Assembly (NCBI RefSeq): GCF_015160855.1
Contig: NZ_CP063373.1
Coordinates: 2,170,001-2,234,000 of the forward strand
Direction of reading: 5' to 3'
DNA from: Streptomyces ferrugineus
Lineage (GTDB): Bacteria > Actinomycetota > Actinomycetes > Streptomycetales > Streptomycetaceae
Length of the DNA: 64,000 nt
In this document: in pieces, positions 54,546-62,876 of the stretch
Layout of the letters: every line of letters starts with the position of its first letter
How positions within the stretch are numbered: position 1 is the first letter of the stretch
Program-made: the position numbers and the translations under genes
The notes under the pieces: model-generated
The model's database searches: none
What the model saw: only the letters and a program-made list of their open reading frames with translations
What the model was told of the DNA's origin: nothing

Positions 54546-54563
54546 TGGAACGCGTTCTAGAAC
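54546..54563. promoter_or_regulatory. KstR-like operator, exact match, before MaoC operon
   Basis: TGGAACGCGTTCTA (54546-54559) fits TNNAACNNGTTNNA at every fixed position and overlaps a second palindrome GTTCTAGAAC (54554-54563). 100 bp upstream of the MaoC ATG. Confidence 0.78.
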
Positions 54564-54662
54564 GGCCCGTGACGACCTCGGTGCGGCCGACGGTGCGGAC
54601 GGCCGTACCGGGGTCTTGTACTCGGTCCTGCACTCGGTCCTGTACTCCACCGTAGGAGCCGT

Positions 54663-55538
54663 ATGCCCATCGACGCAGCCAAGGCCCTCGCCGCCGAGCC
54701 CCGGACCGGTGAGATCTCCTGGAACTCCAAGGACGTCCAGCTCTACCACCTCGGCATCGGCGCCGGCGCCAACCCCGACAAGGACAGCCCCGCCACCGAC
54801 CCCGACGAACTGCGCTACACCCTGGAGTCCCGGCTGCACGTCCTGCCCAGCTTCGCCACCGTCGCGGGCTCCGGCTCACCCGGCGTGATCAGCGGACTGT
54901 CCATGCCCGGCATCGAGGTGGACCTCGCCCGCGTCCTGCACGGCGGCCAGAGCCTCACCGTCCACCGCCCCATCCCGGCCTCCGGCACGGCCACCGCGAC
55001 CAACCGGATCGCCGCCCTGTACGACAAGGGCAAGGCGGCCGTCCTCGTGCTGCGCACCGAGGTCGCCGACGCCGAGGGCCCGCTGTGGACCAACGACGCC
55101 CAGATCTTCATCCGCGGGGAAGGCGGCTGGGGCGGTGACCGCGGCCCGTCCGCCCGCCTGGAACCCCCGACCGGCGAGCCCACCCGGACCGTCGAGCGGC
55201 CCCTGCGCGAGGACCAGGCCCTGCTCTACCGCCTCTCCGGCGACTGGAACCCGCTGCACGCCGACCCCGAGTTCGCCAAGGTCGCCGGCTTCGAACGGCC
55301 CATCCTGCACGGGCTGTGCACCTACGGCGTGACCCTGAAGGCGGTCGTGGACACGCTGCTCGGCGGGGACGTGATCCGGGTGCGGTCGTACGTCACCCGG
55401 TTCGCCGGGGTCATGTACCCGGGGGAGACCCTGCGCATCCGCATGTGGCGGCAGGAGGGCGCCGTCCGCGTGGCCGTGAGCTCGGTGGAACGGGACGACG
55501 CGCCCGTCCTCGCCGACACCGTCGTCGAACACTCCTGA
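54663..55538 (+). CDS. MaoC-like double-hotdog enoyl-CoA hydratase (Rv3538-like)
   Basis: 291 aa. Residues 1-150 form the first hotdog (LESRLHVLPSFATVAGSG ... LWTNDAQIFIRGEGGWGG), 170-291 the second. The hydratase-2 motif is YRLSGDWNPLHADPEFA (D-x-N-P-x-H), then ERPILHGLCTYGVTLKAVVD. It matches, from memory, mycobacterial Rv3538, a steroid side-chain hydratase. It adds water to a trans-2-enoyl-CoA giving R-3-hydroxyacyl-CoA. First gene of a three-gene operon with a KstR box. Confidence 0.88.
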   Translation: MPIDAAKALAAEPRTGEISWNSKDVQLYHLGIGAGANPDKDSPATDPDELRYTLESRLHVLPSFATVAGSGSPGVISGLSMPGIEVDLARVLHGGQSLTVHRPIPASGTATATNRIAALYDKGKAAVLVLRTEVADAEGPLWTNDAQIFIRGEGGWGGDRGPSARLEPPTGEPTRTVERPLREDQALLYRLSGDWNPLHADPEFAKVAGFERPILHGLCTYGVTLKAVVDTLLGGDVIRVRSYVTRFAGVMYPGETLRIRMWRQEGAVRVAVSSVERDDAPVLADTVVEHS

Positions 55539-55567
55539 CATCCGCATGACCTGAGGGGAGCCGCACC

Positions 55568-56644
55568 ATGCGCGCAGCCGTCCTGCACGAGATCGGCCAG
55601 GACAAACTGGAGGTCCTCGAGGACTTCGAGGCGGTGGGCTTCGGCCCCGGCAAGGTGAGGGTCCGGGTGCGGGCCACCGGGCTGTGCCACTCCGACCTGT
55701 CCGCGATGAACGGCGTACTGCCCCAGCCCGCGCCCTTCGTACCGGGGCACGAGGGCGCCGGGGAGATCCTGGAGGTCGGGGAGGGCGTACGGAACCTGAA
55801 GCCGGGCGACCGGGTCGTGCTGTGCTGGCTGCCCGCCTGCGGTGCCTGCCCCGCGTGCAAGCGCGGCCAGACCGAGCTGTGCCTGGCCGGGTTCATGAAT
55901 GCCGGCACCCCCAACTTCAAGCGCCCCGGCGGTGACGTCTTCGGCTTCGCCGGCACCGGCACCTTCACCGAGGAGGTCGTGGTCGAGGCGGGCTGTGCGG
56001 TGCCCATCCCCGACGACGTGCCCTTCGACATCGCCGCCCTCATCGGCTGCGGGGTGACCACGGGACTCGGCGCGGCGCTCAACACCGCCGATCTGGAGGC
56101 CGGTTCGTCCGTCGCCGTCATCGGCTGCGGGGGCGTCGGCATCTCCGCGATCCAGGGTGCCCGGCTCAAGGGCGCCGCCGAGATCGTCGCCGTCGACCCC
56201 GTCGCCTCCCGCCGCGAGGCCGCGCTGAAGTTCGGCGCCACCAGGGCCGTCTCACCCGACGAGCTGGCCGACGCCAAGCAGCAGGTCACCGCCGGCGAGG
56301 GCTTCGACTACGTCTTCGAGGTCGTCGGCAAGTCCGCCACCGCCCGCACCGCCTACGAGAACACCCGGCGCGGCGGCACCCTCGTCGTGGTCGGCGCGGG
56401 CGCCATGGACGACTTCCTCCAGCTCAACATGTTCGAGCTGTTCTTCGACGAGAAGCGCATCCTGCCGTCCATGTACGGCGGCGGTGACGTCCTGCGCTCC
56501 TACGAGCGCACGATCACGCTCTGGCGCGCGGGCCGCATCGACCTGGCCGGCCTGATCACCCACCGGGTACCGCTGGCCGAGATCAACGAGGCCCTGGACC
56601 AGATGCGTACCGGGACGGCCCTGCGTACGTGCATCGAGATCTGA
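55568..56644 (+). CDS. Zinc-dependent alcohol dehydrogenase (class III MDR)
   Basis: 358 aa. Catalytic zinc ligands in GLCHSDL and PGHEGAG; structural zinc cysteines in LPACGACPACKRGQTELC; NAD site VAVIGCGGVGISAIQGARLK. The enzyme oxidises an alcohol to aldehyde, which the ALDH at 27693 could then take to the acid. ATG with GGGGAGCC upstream, 29 bp after the MaoC stop. Second gene of the KstR-box operon. Confidence 0.9.
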   Translation: MRAAVLHEIGQDKLEVLEDFEAVGFGPGKVRVRVRATGLCHSDLSAMNGVLPQPAPFVPGHEGAGEILEVGEGVRNLKPGDRVVLCWLPACGACPACKRGQTELCLAGFMNAGTPNFKRPGGDVFGFAGTGTFTEEVVVEAGCAVPIPDDVPFDIAALIGCGVTTGLGAALNTADLEAGSSVAVIGCGGVGISAIQGARLKGAAEIVAVDPVASRREAALKFGATRAVSPDELADAKQQVTAGEGFDYVFEVVGKSATARTAYENTRRGGTLVVVGAGAMDDFLQLNMFELFFDEKRILPSMYGGGDVLRSYERTITLWRAGRIDLAGLITHRVPLAEINEALDQMRTGTALRTCIEI

Positions 56645-56664
56645 AGGCGGTGCGGACGGTGCGG

Positions 56665-57603
56665 ATGTCACTGCCACTTGAGGGGCTGTCGGCCGTCGTC
56701 ACGGGCGCCGGGCGCGGCCTGGGCCGGGCCGAGGCACTGGAGCTGGCCCGGCTCGGCGCCGCGGTCGTCGTCAACGACTTCGGCCAGCCCGGCCGGGACG
56801 GCACCGGCGCCGCGTCCGCCGCGCCCGCCGAGGAGGTCGCCGCCGAGATCCGCGCGGCGGGCGGCCGGGCGCTGGCCCACACCGGGGACGTCGCCGACTT
56901 CCAGCAGGCCGGTGAGCTGGTCGAGCTGGCGATCGGCGAGTTCGGGAAGCTGGACGTCCTGGTCAACAACGCGGGCATCCTGCGCGACCGCATGGTCTTC
57001 TCCATGTCGGAGGCGGAATGGGACTCGGTGATCCGGGTCCACCTCAAAGGCCACTTCAACACCACCCGGTACGCCGCCGCGCACTGGCGCGAGCGCTCGA
57101 AGGCGGCGGGGAAACCGGTGTACGGGCGGATCGTGAACACCTCGTCGGAGGCGTTCCTCGCCGGATCCGCCGGGCAGCCCAACTACGCCGCGGCCAAGGG
57201 CGGCATCGTCGGCCTCACCACCTCCACCGCCCTCGCGCTCGCCAAGTACGGCGTCACCGCCAACGCCATCTGCCCGCGCGCCCGCACCCGCATGACCGAG
57301 GACGTCTTCGCGGGCCTCGAACAGCCCGGCAGCGGCCTCGACCCGCTCGCCCCCGAGCATGTCGCCCCGCTCGTCGGCTACCTGGCCTCCCCGGCCGCCG
57401 CCCGGATCAACGGCCAGCTGCTCGTCGTCCACGGCGGCATGGTCGCGGTCGTCGAACGGCCCCGGGTGGCCGCCAAGTTCGACAGCAAGCAGGAGACCTT
57501 CACCTACGACGAGCTGGACGCCGTACTCGGACCGCACTACGCGGACCGCCCGGCGGGGGAGACGTTCGCGGCGGCGGAGGTACTGGGCCTGAAGCGGGCG
57601 TGA
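56665..57603 (+). CDS. SDR-family oxidoreductase (HSD17B4-type 3-hydroxyacyl-CoA dehydrogenase)
   Basis: 312 aa. NAD-binding VVTGAGRGLGRAEALELARL; catalytic NTSSEAFLAGSAGQPNYAAAK (S..Y...K) and NNAG. The insertion VNDFGQPGRDGTG and the ~50-residue C-terminal extension (VERPRVAAKFDSKQETFTYD) are hallmarks of the peroxisomal MFE-2/Hsd4A type, which oxidises R-3-hydroxyacyl-CoA. So it follows the MaoC reaction in the same operon. ATG 56665 is chosen; GTG 56659 is possible. Confidence 0.88.
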   Translation: MSLPLEGLSAVVTGAGRGLGRAEALELARLGAAVVVNDFGQPGRDGTGAASAAPAEEVAAEIRAAGGRALAHTGDVADFQQAGELVELAIGEFGKLDVLVNNAGILRDRMVFSMSEAEWDSVIRVHLKGHFNTTRYAAAHWRERSKAAGKPVYGRIVNTSSEAFLAGSAGQPNYAAAKGGIVGLTTSTALALAKYGVTANAICPRARTRMTEDVFAGLEQPGSGLDPLAPEHVAPLVGYLASPAAARINGQLLVVHGGMVAVVERPRVAAKFDSKQETFTYDELDAVLGPHYADRPAGETFAAAEVLGLKRA

Positions 57604-57625
57604 GAACCGCGCCCGGGAAACGGGA

Positions 57626-57657
57626 ACGGCCCCGCTCCCCAAGGGGAACAGGGCCGT
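57626..57657. terminator. Bidirectional hairpin terminator
   Basis: ACGGCCC (57626-57632) and GGGCCGT (57651-57657) enclose a second small stem (TCCCC/GGGGA). It lies between the SDR stop and the convergent small gene. Confidence 0.8.
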
Positions 57658-57679
57658 ACGCCGTTGCTCGCGCGCGGCG

Positions 57680-57844
57680 TCAGGCTGCCGTCTCGGTCTC
57701 CTCGACCGGCTTGCGGTGACGGCCGCGAGGGGCCGACTCGCTGTCGTGGGCCGAGACCGGGCCCCGGTGCCTGCCGTGGCCGCCGGCCTCCTGAACGTCG
57801 TGAACGTCGGCCGGCCCCGGCTGGGTCGTGCTGGCGTTGCTCAT
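57680..57844 (-). CDS. Small basic protein, 54 aa
   Basis: MSNASTTQPGPADVHDVQEA, then two GRHR segments (GGHGRHRGPV and PRGRHRKPVEE) and a TETAA end. Hydrophilic, disordered-looking, with G-R-H-R repeats I have seen in small streptomycete proteins but cannot name. Start 57844 has GGTGAG upstream. It sits between a terminator and its own promoter region, so it is probably expressed alone. Confidence 0.6.
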   Translation of the reverse strand: MSNASTTQPGPADVHDVQEAGGHGRHRGPVSAHDSESAPRGRHRKPVEETETAA

Positions 57845-57940
57845 CGGTAAAGCTCACCCCGTCAACATGATCTTTCTAACAGCCCGGCGAGTTTAACCGG
57901 CGGACCACGGGGCGGATCCAGACGGCCACGCCAACCGCCA

Positions 57941-59158
57941 CTACTTCGTTACAAGACCGCCCAACGGGGCTTGCTGCAGCGGCACGGGGCGTGTCCCTGC
58001 GGGGGCCAACGGGGGTTCTGTGGGCGCCTCGTCATGTTGTTGGTCCTGTGCGGCTTGTTGGTCCTGTGCGGCGTCGTCGTGGTTGCTCGCGCCCACGCGG
58101 CGGTAGCCGCAAGTCGAATCCAGCCCCGCGCCCCTTTGGGGCGCTTCCCAGCGCGCCACTCCACAGGGCTCCGCTCCCGTGGCATACGGCAGTTGCAGCA
58201 CCCCATCCCGAGTCCACCACCCGGCCCCGGTCAACCACCCCTGAGGCGCCGGCAGTTGACGGACCTGCCGTTCGGCGGGCCGCCACACCCCGACCCAGCT
58301 GCCGACCGGCCCGTCGATGCGCAGCGCCACCCCGCAGCTCTCCGGCGTCAGCACCTGCCCCGGCTGGATCGCGAACGGCGTCACGGTGCACCCCGGCATC
58401 CGCAGGCACTCCGGGAACCGCACCGGCAGCGTGCTGCCCAGCACGCCCCAGCCCAATCGTTCCTGCCCCGCCGACGGGGCGTCCGAGCCGATCAGCAGCA
58501 GCCCGCTGTCCGGGTCGGCGAGCAGCACCCGGTCGTCGCTGCCGTCCGCGATCTGCAACAGCGGCGACACCTCACCGCCCCGCCCCAGATCGACCACGAC
58601 GGCCTTCGTACGGCCCCCGGACTCCCGGTCCAGGGCCAGCATCCGCCCCTCCCCGTCCAGCCACACCCCGCCCGAGCAGCGCCCCGGGATCTCCGCGAGC
58701 CGCTCCGGCCCCAGGGCGCCCCCCGCCACCAGCCACACCGCGCTGGAGCGCCGGCCCACCGCGAGGGCGTACGCCTTGTCGCCGCCCGGTGCCGGCGGCA
58801 GCATCCGCAGCCGGGCCCCCTCGCCCGGGCTCGGGACCGCGCCCAGCAGCAGCTCACCCGTGCCGGGCCCGGTCGGATACAGCAGCGAGAAGACGTGCCG
58901 TCCGTCGGTGGGGCGGCGGATGAGGACCCGCCCGTCGCCCATCGGCTGCACCTCGGTGCCGGGCTCCTCCGGCTGATGGGCGGGCAGCGGCACGGCGTAG
59001 GGCTCGGGGCCGTCCAGGGTCCAGCGCTCCGGGAACCAGCAGTCGCCGTCCAGCGCGAGGCGGGCGGCGTAGGAACCGTCCGCCGTGATGGTGCAGTCCG
59101 CCCGGGGCGCGTCGCCGTCCTCGTGCTCGGCGGTGGGCTCGATCGCACAGGCCGTCAT
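57941..59158 (-). CDS. Hypothetical protein, beta-propeller-like, with repeat-derived tail
   Basis: 405 aa. Many beta-strand blades with repeated patterns (GRVLIRRPTDGRHVFSLLYP, GGVWLDGEGRMLALDRESGG, DDRVLLADPDSGLLLIGSDA) suggest a propeller fold of unknown role. No signal peptide. The last ~60 residues are coded by intergenic-type repeats (palindrome 58128-58144 and an 18-bp tandem repeat), ending in AAQDQQAAQDQQ-like sequence, so the ancestral stop was probably earlier. ATG 59158 with GGAGGT 9 nt upstream. Confidence 0.7.
   Translation of the reverse strand: MTACAIEPTAEHEDGDAPRADCTITADGSYAARLALDGDCWFPERWTLDGPEPYAVPLPAHQPEEPGTEVQPMGDGRVLIRRPTDGRHVFSLLYPTGPGTGELLLGAVPSPGEGARLRMLPPAPGGDKAYALAVGRRSSAVWLVAGGALGPERLAEIPGRCSGGVWLDGEGRMLALDRESGGRTKAVVVDLGRGGEVSPLLQIADGSDDRVLLADPDSGLLLIGSDAPSAGQERLGWGVLGSTLPVRFPECLRMPGCTVTPFAIQPGQVLTPESCGVALRIDGPVGSWVGVWRPAERQVRQLPAPQGWLTGAGWWTRDGVLQLPYATGAEPCGVARWEAPQRGAGLDSTCGYRRVGASNHDDAAQDQQAAQDQQHDEAPTEPPLAPAGTRPVPLQQAPLGGLVTK
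58037..58144. repeat. 18-bp tandem repeat plus palindrome inside a gene
   Basis: TTGTTGGTCCTGTGCGGC is repeated twice (58037-58054, 58055-58072). It is followed by a CGCCCACGCGGCGGTAGCCG relative and the perfect hairpin GCGCCCC TTT GGGGCGC (58128-58144), the tip of the Streptomyces intergenic palindrome. All lie in the 3' part of the 57941-59158 gene. Confidence 0.8.
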
Positions 59159-59401
59159 GGTCCGGTCACCTCCGGTCACGACGCTAGTTTTCGCACGCAC
59201 AGGCGTGGGATCGGCGGCATCCGCTTCACACAAAGGGGTGGCCGAGGAACGATTCGCCTGAGGAAACGGAGGCGATTGTGCTGAGCGGGACCGCGCGTGG
59301 TCCGGGCCCGAACGGGTGCCGATCCCGCGGCCCCGGCGGCGGCCGATCCCGCCGTCCCGGCGCCGGTACAGCCGTACGGAGCCGCCAGGTAGCCTGTCCT
59401 C

Positions 59402-60259
59402 GTGCCACGTCTGTCAGAAGTCATCGCCGCGCTGGAGAACCTGTGGCCCGCCGAGCGGGCCGAGTCCTGGGACGCGGTCGGCACCGTCGTGGGCGACCCC
59501 GACCAGGTGGTCTCCCGGGTCCTGTTCGCCGTCGACCCGGTCCAGGAGATCGTGGACGAGGCGGTGCAGCTGGACGCCGACCTGCTGGTCACCCACCACC
59601 CCCTCTATCTGCGCGGGACGACGACGGTCGCGGCCTCCACCTTCAAGGGCCGCGTCGTGCACACCCTGATCAAGAACGACATCGCGCTGCACGTGGCACA
59701 CACCAACGCGGACACCGCCGACCCCGGAGTCAGCGACGCGCTGGCCGGGGCGCTGGACCTGCGGGTCGTACGCCCCCTGGTGCCGGACCCGGCCGACCCG
59801 GACGGCCGGCGGGGCCTGGGCCGTATCTGCGAGCTCGACCATCCTGTGACCGTCCGTGAGCTGGCTCGGAAGGCCGCCGAACGCCTCCCCGCCACCGCGC
59901 AGGGCATCCGCGTGGCCGGCGACCCCGAGGCGGTCGTACGGACGATCGCCGTGAGCGGCGGCAGCGGCGACAGCCTCTTCGACCAGGTCCGGGCGGCCGG
60001 CGTCGACGCGTTCCTCACGGCCGACCTGCGCCACCACCCGGCGTCGGAGGCCGTGCTGCACAGTCCTCTCGCGCTGCTCGACGCGGCGCACTGGGCCACC
60101 GAGTGGCCCTGGTGCGAGCTGGCCGCCGCCCAGCTCGACGAGATCTCCGACCGCAACGGATGGGACCTGCGGGTCCACGTCTCCAAGACGGTCACCGACC
60201 CCTGGACCGCCCACGCGGCATCCAACCCGCCCACTAGCACTACGGGAGCCCCCAACTGA
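59402..60259 (+). CDS. Nif3-like dinuclear metal center protein
   Basis: 285 aa, GTP cyclohydrolase I type 2/NIF3 fold. Metal-binding VTHHPLYLRG and HVAHTNADTADPGVSDAL near the N-terminus, and VDAFLTADLRHHPASEA with LLDAAHWATEWP at the C-terminus. It forms hexamers with a di-metal site; role still unclear in most bacteria, possibly hydrolysis of modified nucleotides or peptides. GTG start 59402. Its TGA stop overlaps the next gene's CTG start. Confidence 0.9.
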   Translation: MPRLSEVIAALENLWPAERAESWDAVGTVVGDPDQVVSRVLFAVDPVQEIVDEAVQLDADLLVTHHPLYLRGTTTVAASTFKGRVVHTLIKNDIALHVAHTNADTADPGVSDALAGALDLRVVRPLVPDPADPDGRRGLGRICELDHPVTVRELARKAAERLPATAQGIRVAGDPEAVVRTIAVSGGSGDSLFDQVRAAGVDAFLTADLRHHPASEAVLHSPLALLDAAHWATEWPWCELAAAQLDEISDRNGWDLRVHVSKTVTDPWTAHAASNPPTSTTGAPN

Positions 60260-60999
60260 ACGCCGCGCCGGCCGACCAGATCCGACTCCTCGACGTCCAG
60301 GCCCTCGACGTCCGCCTCCAGCAGCTCGCGCACAAGCGGAGGTCGCTGCCCGAGCACGCCGAGATCGAGTCGCTGACCAAGGACCACACCCAGCTGCGCG
60401 ACCTGCTCGTGGCCGCGCAGACCGAGGAGAGCGACTGCGCCCGCGAGCAGACCAAGGCCGAGCAGGACGTGGACCAGGTGCGCCAGCGCGCCGCCCGCGA
60501 CCAGCAGCGCCTGGACTCCGGCGCCGTCACCTCCCCCAAGGACCTGGAGAACCTCCAGCACGAGATCGCCTCCCTCGCCAAGCGGCAGGGTGACCTCGAG
60601 GACGTCGTCCTGGAAGTCATGGAGCGCCGCGAGTCCGCGCAGGAGCGGGTCGCCGAGCTGACCGAGCGGGTCGGTGCCGTGCAGGGGAAGGTCGACGACG
60701 CGACCGCCCGCCGGGACGCCTCCTTCGAGGAGATCGACGGCGAGGTGGCCACCGTCACCAAGGAGCGCGAGGTCATGGCCGGCTCGATCCCGGCGGACCT
60801 GCTCAAGCTCTACGACAAGCTGCGCGAGCAGCAGGGCGGGATCGGCGCGGCCAAGCTGTACCAGCGCACCTGCCAGGGCTGCCGCCAGGAGCTGTCGATC
60901 ACGGACATCAACGAGATCCGCGCGGCCGCGGCGGACGCGGTGGTGCGGTGCGAGAACTGCCGCCGGATCCTGGTGCGCACGGCCGAGTCGGGCCTGTAA
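60256..60999 (+). CDS. Coiled-coil zinc-ribbon protein (C4-type), CTG start
   Basis: 247 aa. Residues 1-180 are one long heptad coiled coil (VQALDVRLQQLAHKRRSLPE ... ERVAELTERVGAVQGKVDDA). Residues ~200-240 are a C4 zinc ribbon: CQGCRQEL and CENCRRIL. The best start is the CTG at 60256, overlapping the Nif3 stop (CTGA) with GGGAG 7 nt upstream; the next ATG in frame is past residue 50 and would cut the coiled coil. Operon with Nif3 and RNase H genes. May bind nucleic acid; no specific function known. Confidence 0.87.
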   Translation: MNAAPADQIRLLDVQALDVRLQQLAHKRRSLPEHAEIESLTKDHTQLRDLLVAAQTEESDCAREQTKAEQDVDQVRQRAARDQQRLDSGAVTSPKDLENLQHEIASLAKRQGDLEDVVLEVMERRESAQERVAELTERVGAVQGKVDDATARRDASFEEIDGEVATVTKEREVMAGSIPADLLKLYDKLREQQGGIGAAKLYQRTCQGCRQELSITDINEIRAAAADAVVRCENCRRILVRTAESGL

Positions 61000-61011
61000 G
61001 GGGCGTCTGGG

Positions 61012-62196
61012 GTGCGGGAGTTCATCGTCGAGGCCGACGGCGGGTCACGGGGCAACCCGGGCCCCGCGGGCTACGGTGCGGTCGTCATCGACGCGGCCAC
61101 GGGGCAGACGCTGGCCGAGGCGGCCGAGTACATCGGCGTCGCCACGAACAACGTCGCCGAGTACCGCGGCCTGCTGGCGGGCCTGCGCGCCGCGCACGAA
61201 CTCGACCCGTCCGCCACGGTCCACGTCCGCATGGACTCCAAGCTGGTCATCGAGCAGATGACGGGCCGCTGGAGGATCAAGCACCCCGACATGAAGCCAC
61301 TGGCGGCGCAGGCGGCACGGGTCTTCCCGGCGCTTCAGGTGACGTACGAGTGGATCCCCCGCGAGCAGAACAAGCACGCGGACCGGCTGGCCAACGAGGC
61401 GATGGACGCCGGCAAGCGGGGCGAGCAGTGGTCGGCGGCGGCCTCCACGGCGGAGTTGGCGGCGGCCGACGCGAAGGCCGAGTCGGCGGCGGCCGACGCG
61501 AAGGCCGAGGCCGATGTCCGAGCCGCGCGCACCGTGGCCACGCCCTCGACCGGCTGGGGCGCCGCCGACATGGGGGCGCCGGCCACCTTCGTCCTGCTGC
61601 GGCACGGGGAGACGCCCCTCACCCCCGAGAAGCGCTTCTCCGGCAGCGGCGGTACGGATCCCTCCCTCTCCGACATCGGCCGCGAGCAGGCCGAGCGGGT
61701 CGGCGCCGCCCTCGCCCGGCGCGGCACCATCCAGGCCGTCGTGGCCTCGCCGCTCGCCCGTACCCGGGAGACCGCCGGCATCGTCGCCGCCCGCCTCGGC
61801 CTGGACGTGGCCATCGACGACGGCCTGCGCGAGACCGACTTCGGCGCCTGGGAGGGCCTCACCTTCGGCGAGGTCCGCGAGCGCTACCCCGACGACCTCG
61901 ACACCTGGCTCGCCGACCCCGAGGCCCGCCCCACCGGCGACGGCGAGAGCTTCGTCGCCACCGCCACCCGTATCGCGGCCACCCGCGACAAGCTGATCGC
62001 GGCGTACGCGGGCCGCACGGTCCTCCTCGTCACCCACGTCACCCCGATCAAGACGTTCGTACGCCTCGCCCTGGGCGCCCCGCCCGAGTCCCTGTTCCGC
62101 ATGGAACTCTCGGCGGCCTCCCTCTCGGCGGTGGCGTACTACGCCGACGGCAACGCGAGCGTACGGCTCCTCAACGACACGTCACACCTGCGCTGA
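61012..62196 (+). CDS. Bifunctional RNase H / acid phosphatase
   Basis: 394 aa. N-domain (1-140) is RNase HI: VEADGGSRGNPGPAGYG, NVAEYRGLLAGL, RMDSKLVIEQM and KHADRLANEAMD give the four acidic residues. An Ala-rich repeated linker (ADAKAESAAADAKAEADV) joins the C-domain (190-394), a histidine phosphatase with LLRHGETPLTP and LVTHVTPIKTF. The same fusion is Rv2228c and SCO2299, reported to have RNase H and CobC/acid phosphatase activity. GTG 61012. Its 3' end overlaps the convergent eda gene by 26 bp. Confidence 0.93.
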   Translation: MREFIVEADGGSRGNPGPAGYGAVVIDAATGQTLAEAAEYIGVATNNVAEYRGLLAGLRAAHELDPSATVHVRMDSKLVIEQMTGRWRIKHPDMKPLAAQAARVFPALQVTYEWIPREQNKHADRLANEAMDAGKRGEQWSAAASTAELAAADAKAESAAADAKAEADVRAARTVATPSTGWGAADMGAPATFVLLRHGETPLTPEKRFSGSGGTDPSLSDIGREQAERVGAALARRGTIQAVVASPLARTRETAGIVAARLGLDVAIDDGLRETDFGAWEGLTFGEVRERYPDDLDTWLADPEARPTGDGESFVATATRIAATRDKLIAAYAGRTVLLVTHVTPIKTFVRLALGAPPESLFRMELSAASLSAVAYYADGNASVRLLNDTSHLR

Positions 62197-62803
62197 GCCC
62201 GGCCGCCTCGCGGGCCAGCGTCTCGACGCGCGCCCAGTCGCGGGCGGTGATCGCGTCCTGGGGGAGCATCCAACTGCCGCCCACGCAGCCGACGTTGGGC
62301 AGGGCGAGGTAGTCCGGTGCGGTGGCCGGACCGATGCCGCCCGTCGGGCAGAACCGGGCCTGCGGCAACGGCCCGTACAGCGACCTGAGATACGCCGTGC
62401 CGCCCGCCGCCTCGGCAGGGAAGAACTTCATCTCCCGCACCCCGCGCTCCAGCAGCGCCACCACCTCGGACGTGGTGGACACCCCCGGCAGACACGGCAC
62501 CCCGGACGCCCGCATGGCATCCAGCAGTACGTCCGTCCAGCCCGGGCTGACGAGAAACCGCGCCCCCGCCGCGACCGCCTCCGTCACCTGCTCCGGCGTG
62601 ATCACCGTCCCCGCCCCGACCACCGCGTCCGGCACCGCCGTCGCGATCGCCCCGATGGCTTCCAGCGCGGCCGGTGTCCGCAGCGTCACCTCGATGGCGG
62701 GCAGGCCGCCGGAGACGAGGGCCCGGGCCAGCGGTACGGCGTCGGAGGGGTCGTCGACCACGACCACGGGGACGACGGGCGCGAGATCCAGGACTGAGGT
62801 CAT
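62171..62803 (-). CDS. eda: KDPG/KHG aldolase
   Basis: 210 aa class I aldolase. Catalytic Glu in AIEVTLRTPAA and Schiff-base Lys in EMKFFPAEAAGGTAYL; phosphate-binding CPTGGIGPATAPDYL. It splits 2-keto-3-deoxy-6-phosphogluconate to pyruvate and glyceraldehyde 3-phosphate. Streptomycetes normally lack a full Entner-Doudoroff route, so it may serve hexuronate or related breakdown. A 13-bp inverted repeat, 62826-62857, is upstream. Confidence 0.9.
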   Translation of the reverse strand: MTSVLDLAPVVPVVVVDDPSDAVPLARALVSGGLPAIEVTLRTPAALEAIGAIATAVPDAVVGAGTVITPEQVTEAVAAGARFLVSPGWTDVLLDAMRASGVPCLPGVSTTSEVVALLERGVREMKFFPAEAAGGTAYLRSLYGPLPQARFCPTGGIGPATAPDYLALPNVGCVGGSWMLPQDAITARDWARVETLAREAAGLSAGVTCR

Positions 62804-62825
62804 GGCCTCATCCTGCCCAGCGTGA

Positions 62826-62857
62826 GCACCCTGCGCAAAGAGCGTTGCGCAGGGTGC
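62826..62857. promoter_or_regulatory. 13-bp perfect inverted repeat before eda
   Basis: GCACCCTGCGCAA (62826-62838) and TTGCGCAGGGTGC (62845-62857), 6-nt centre, 23 bp upstream of the eda ATG and 20 bp past the yaaA stop. Could be an operator for a sugar-acid repressor or a terminator of yaaA; no U-run analogue is seen. Confidence 0.6.
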
Positions 62858-62876
62858 AATGAGCGACAGAATGCCG

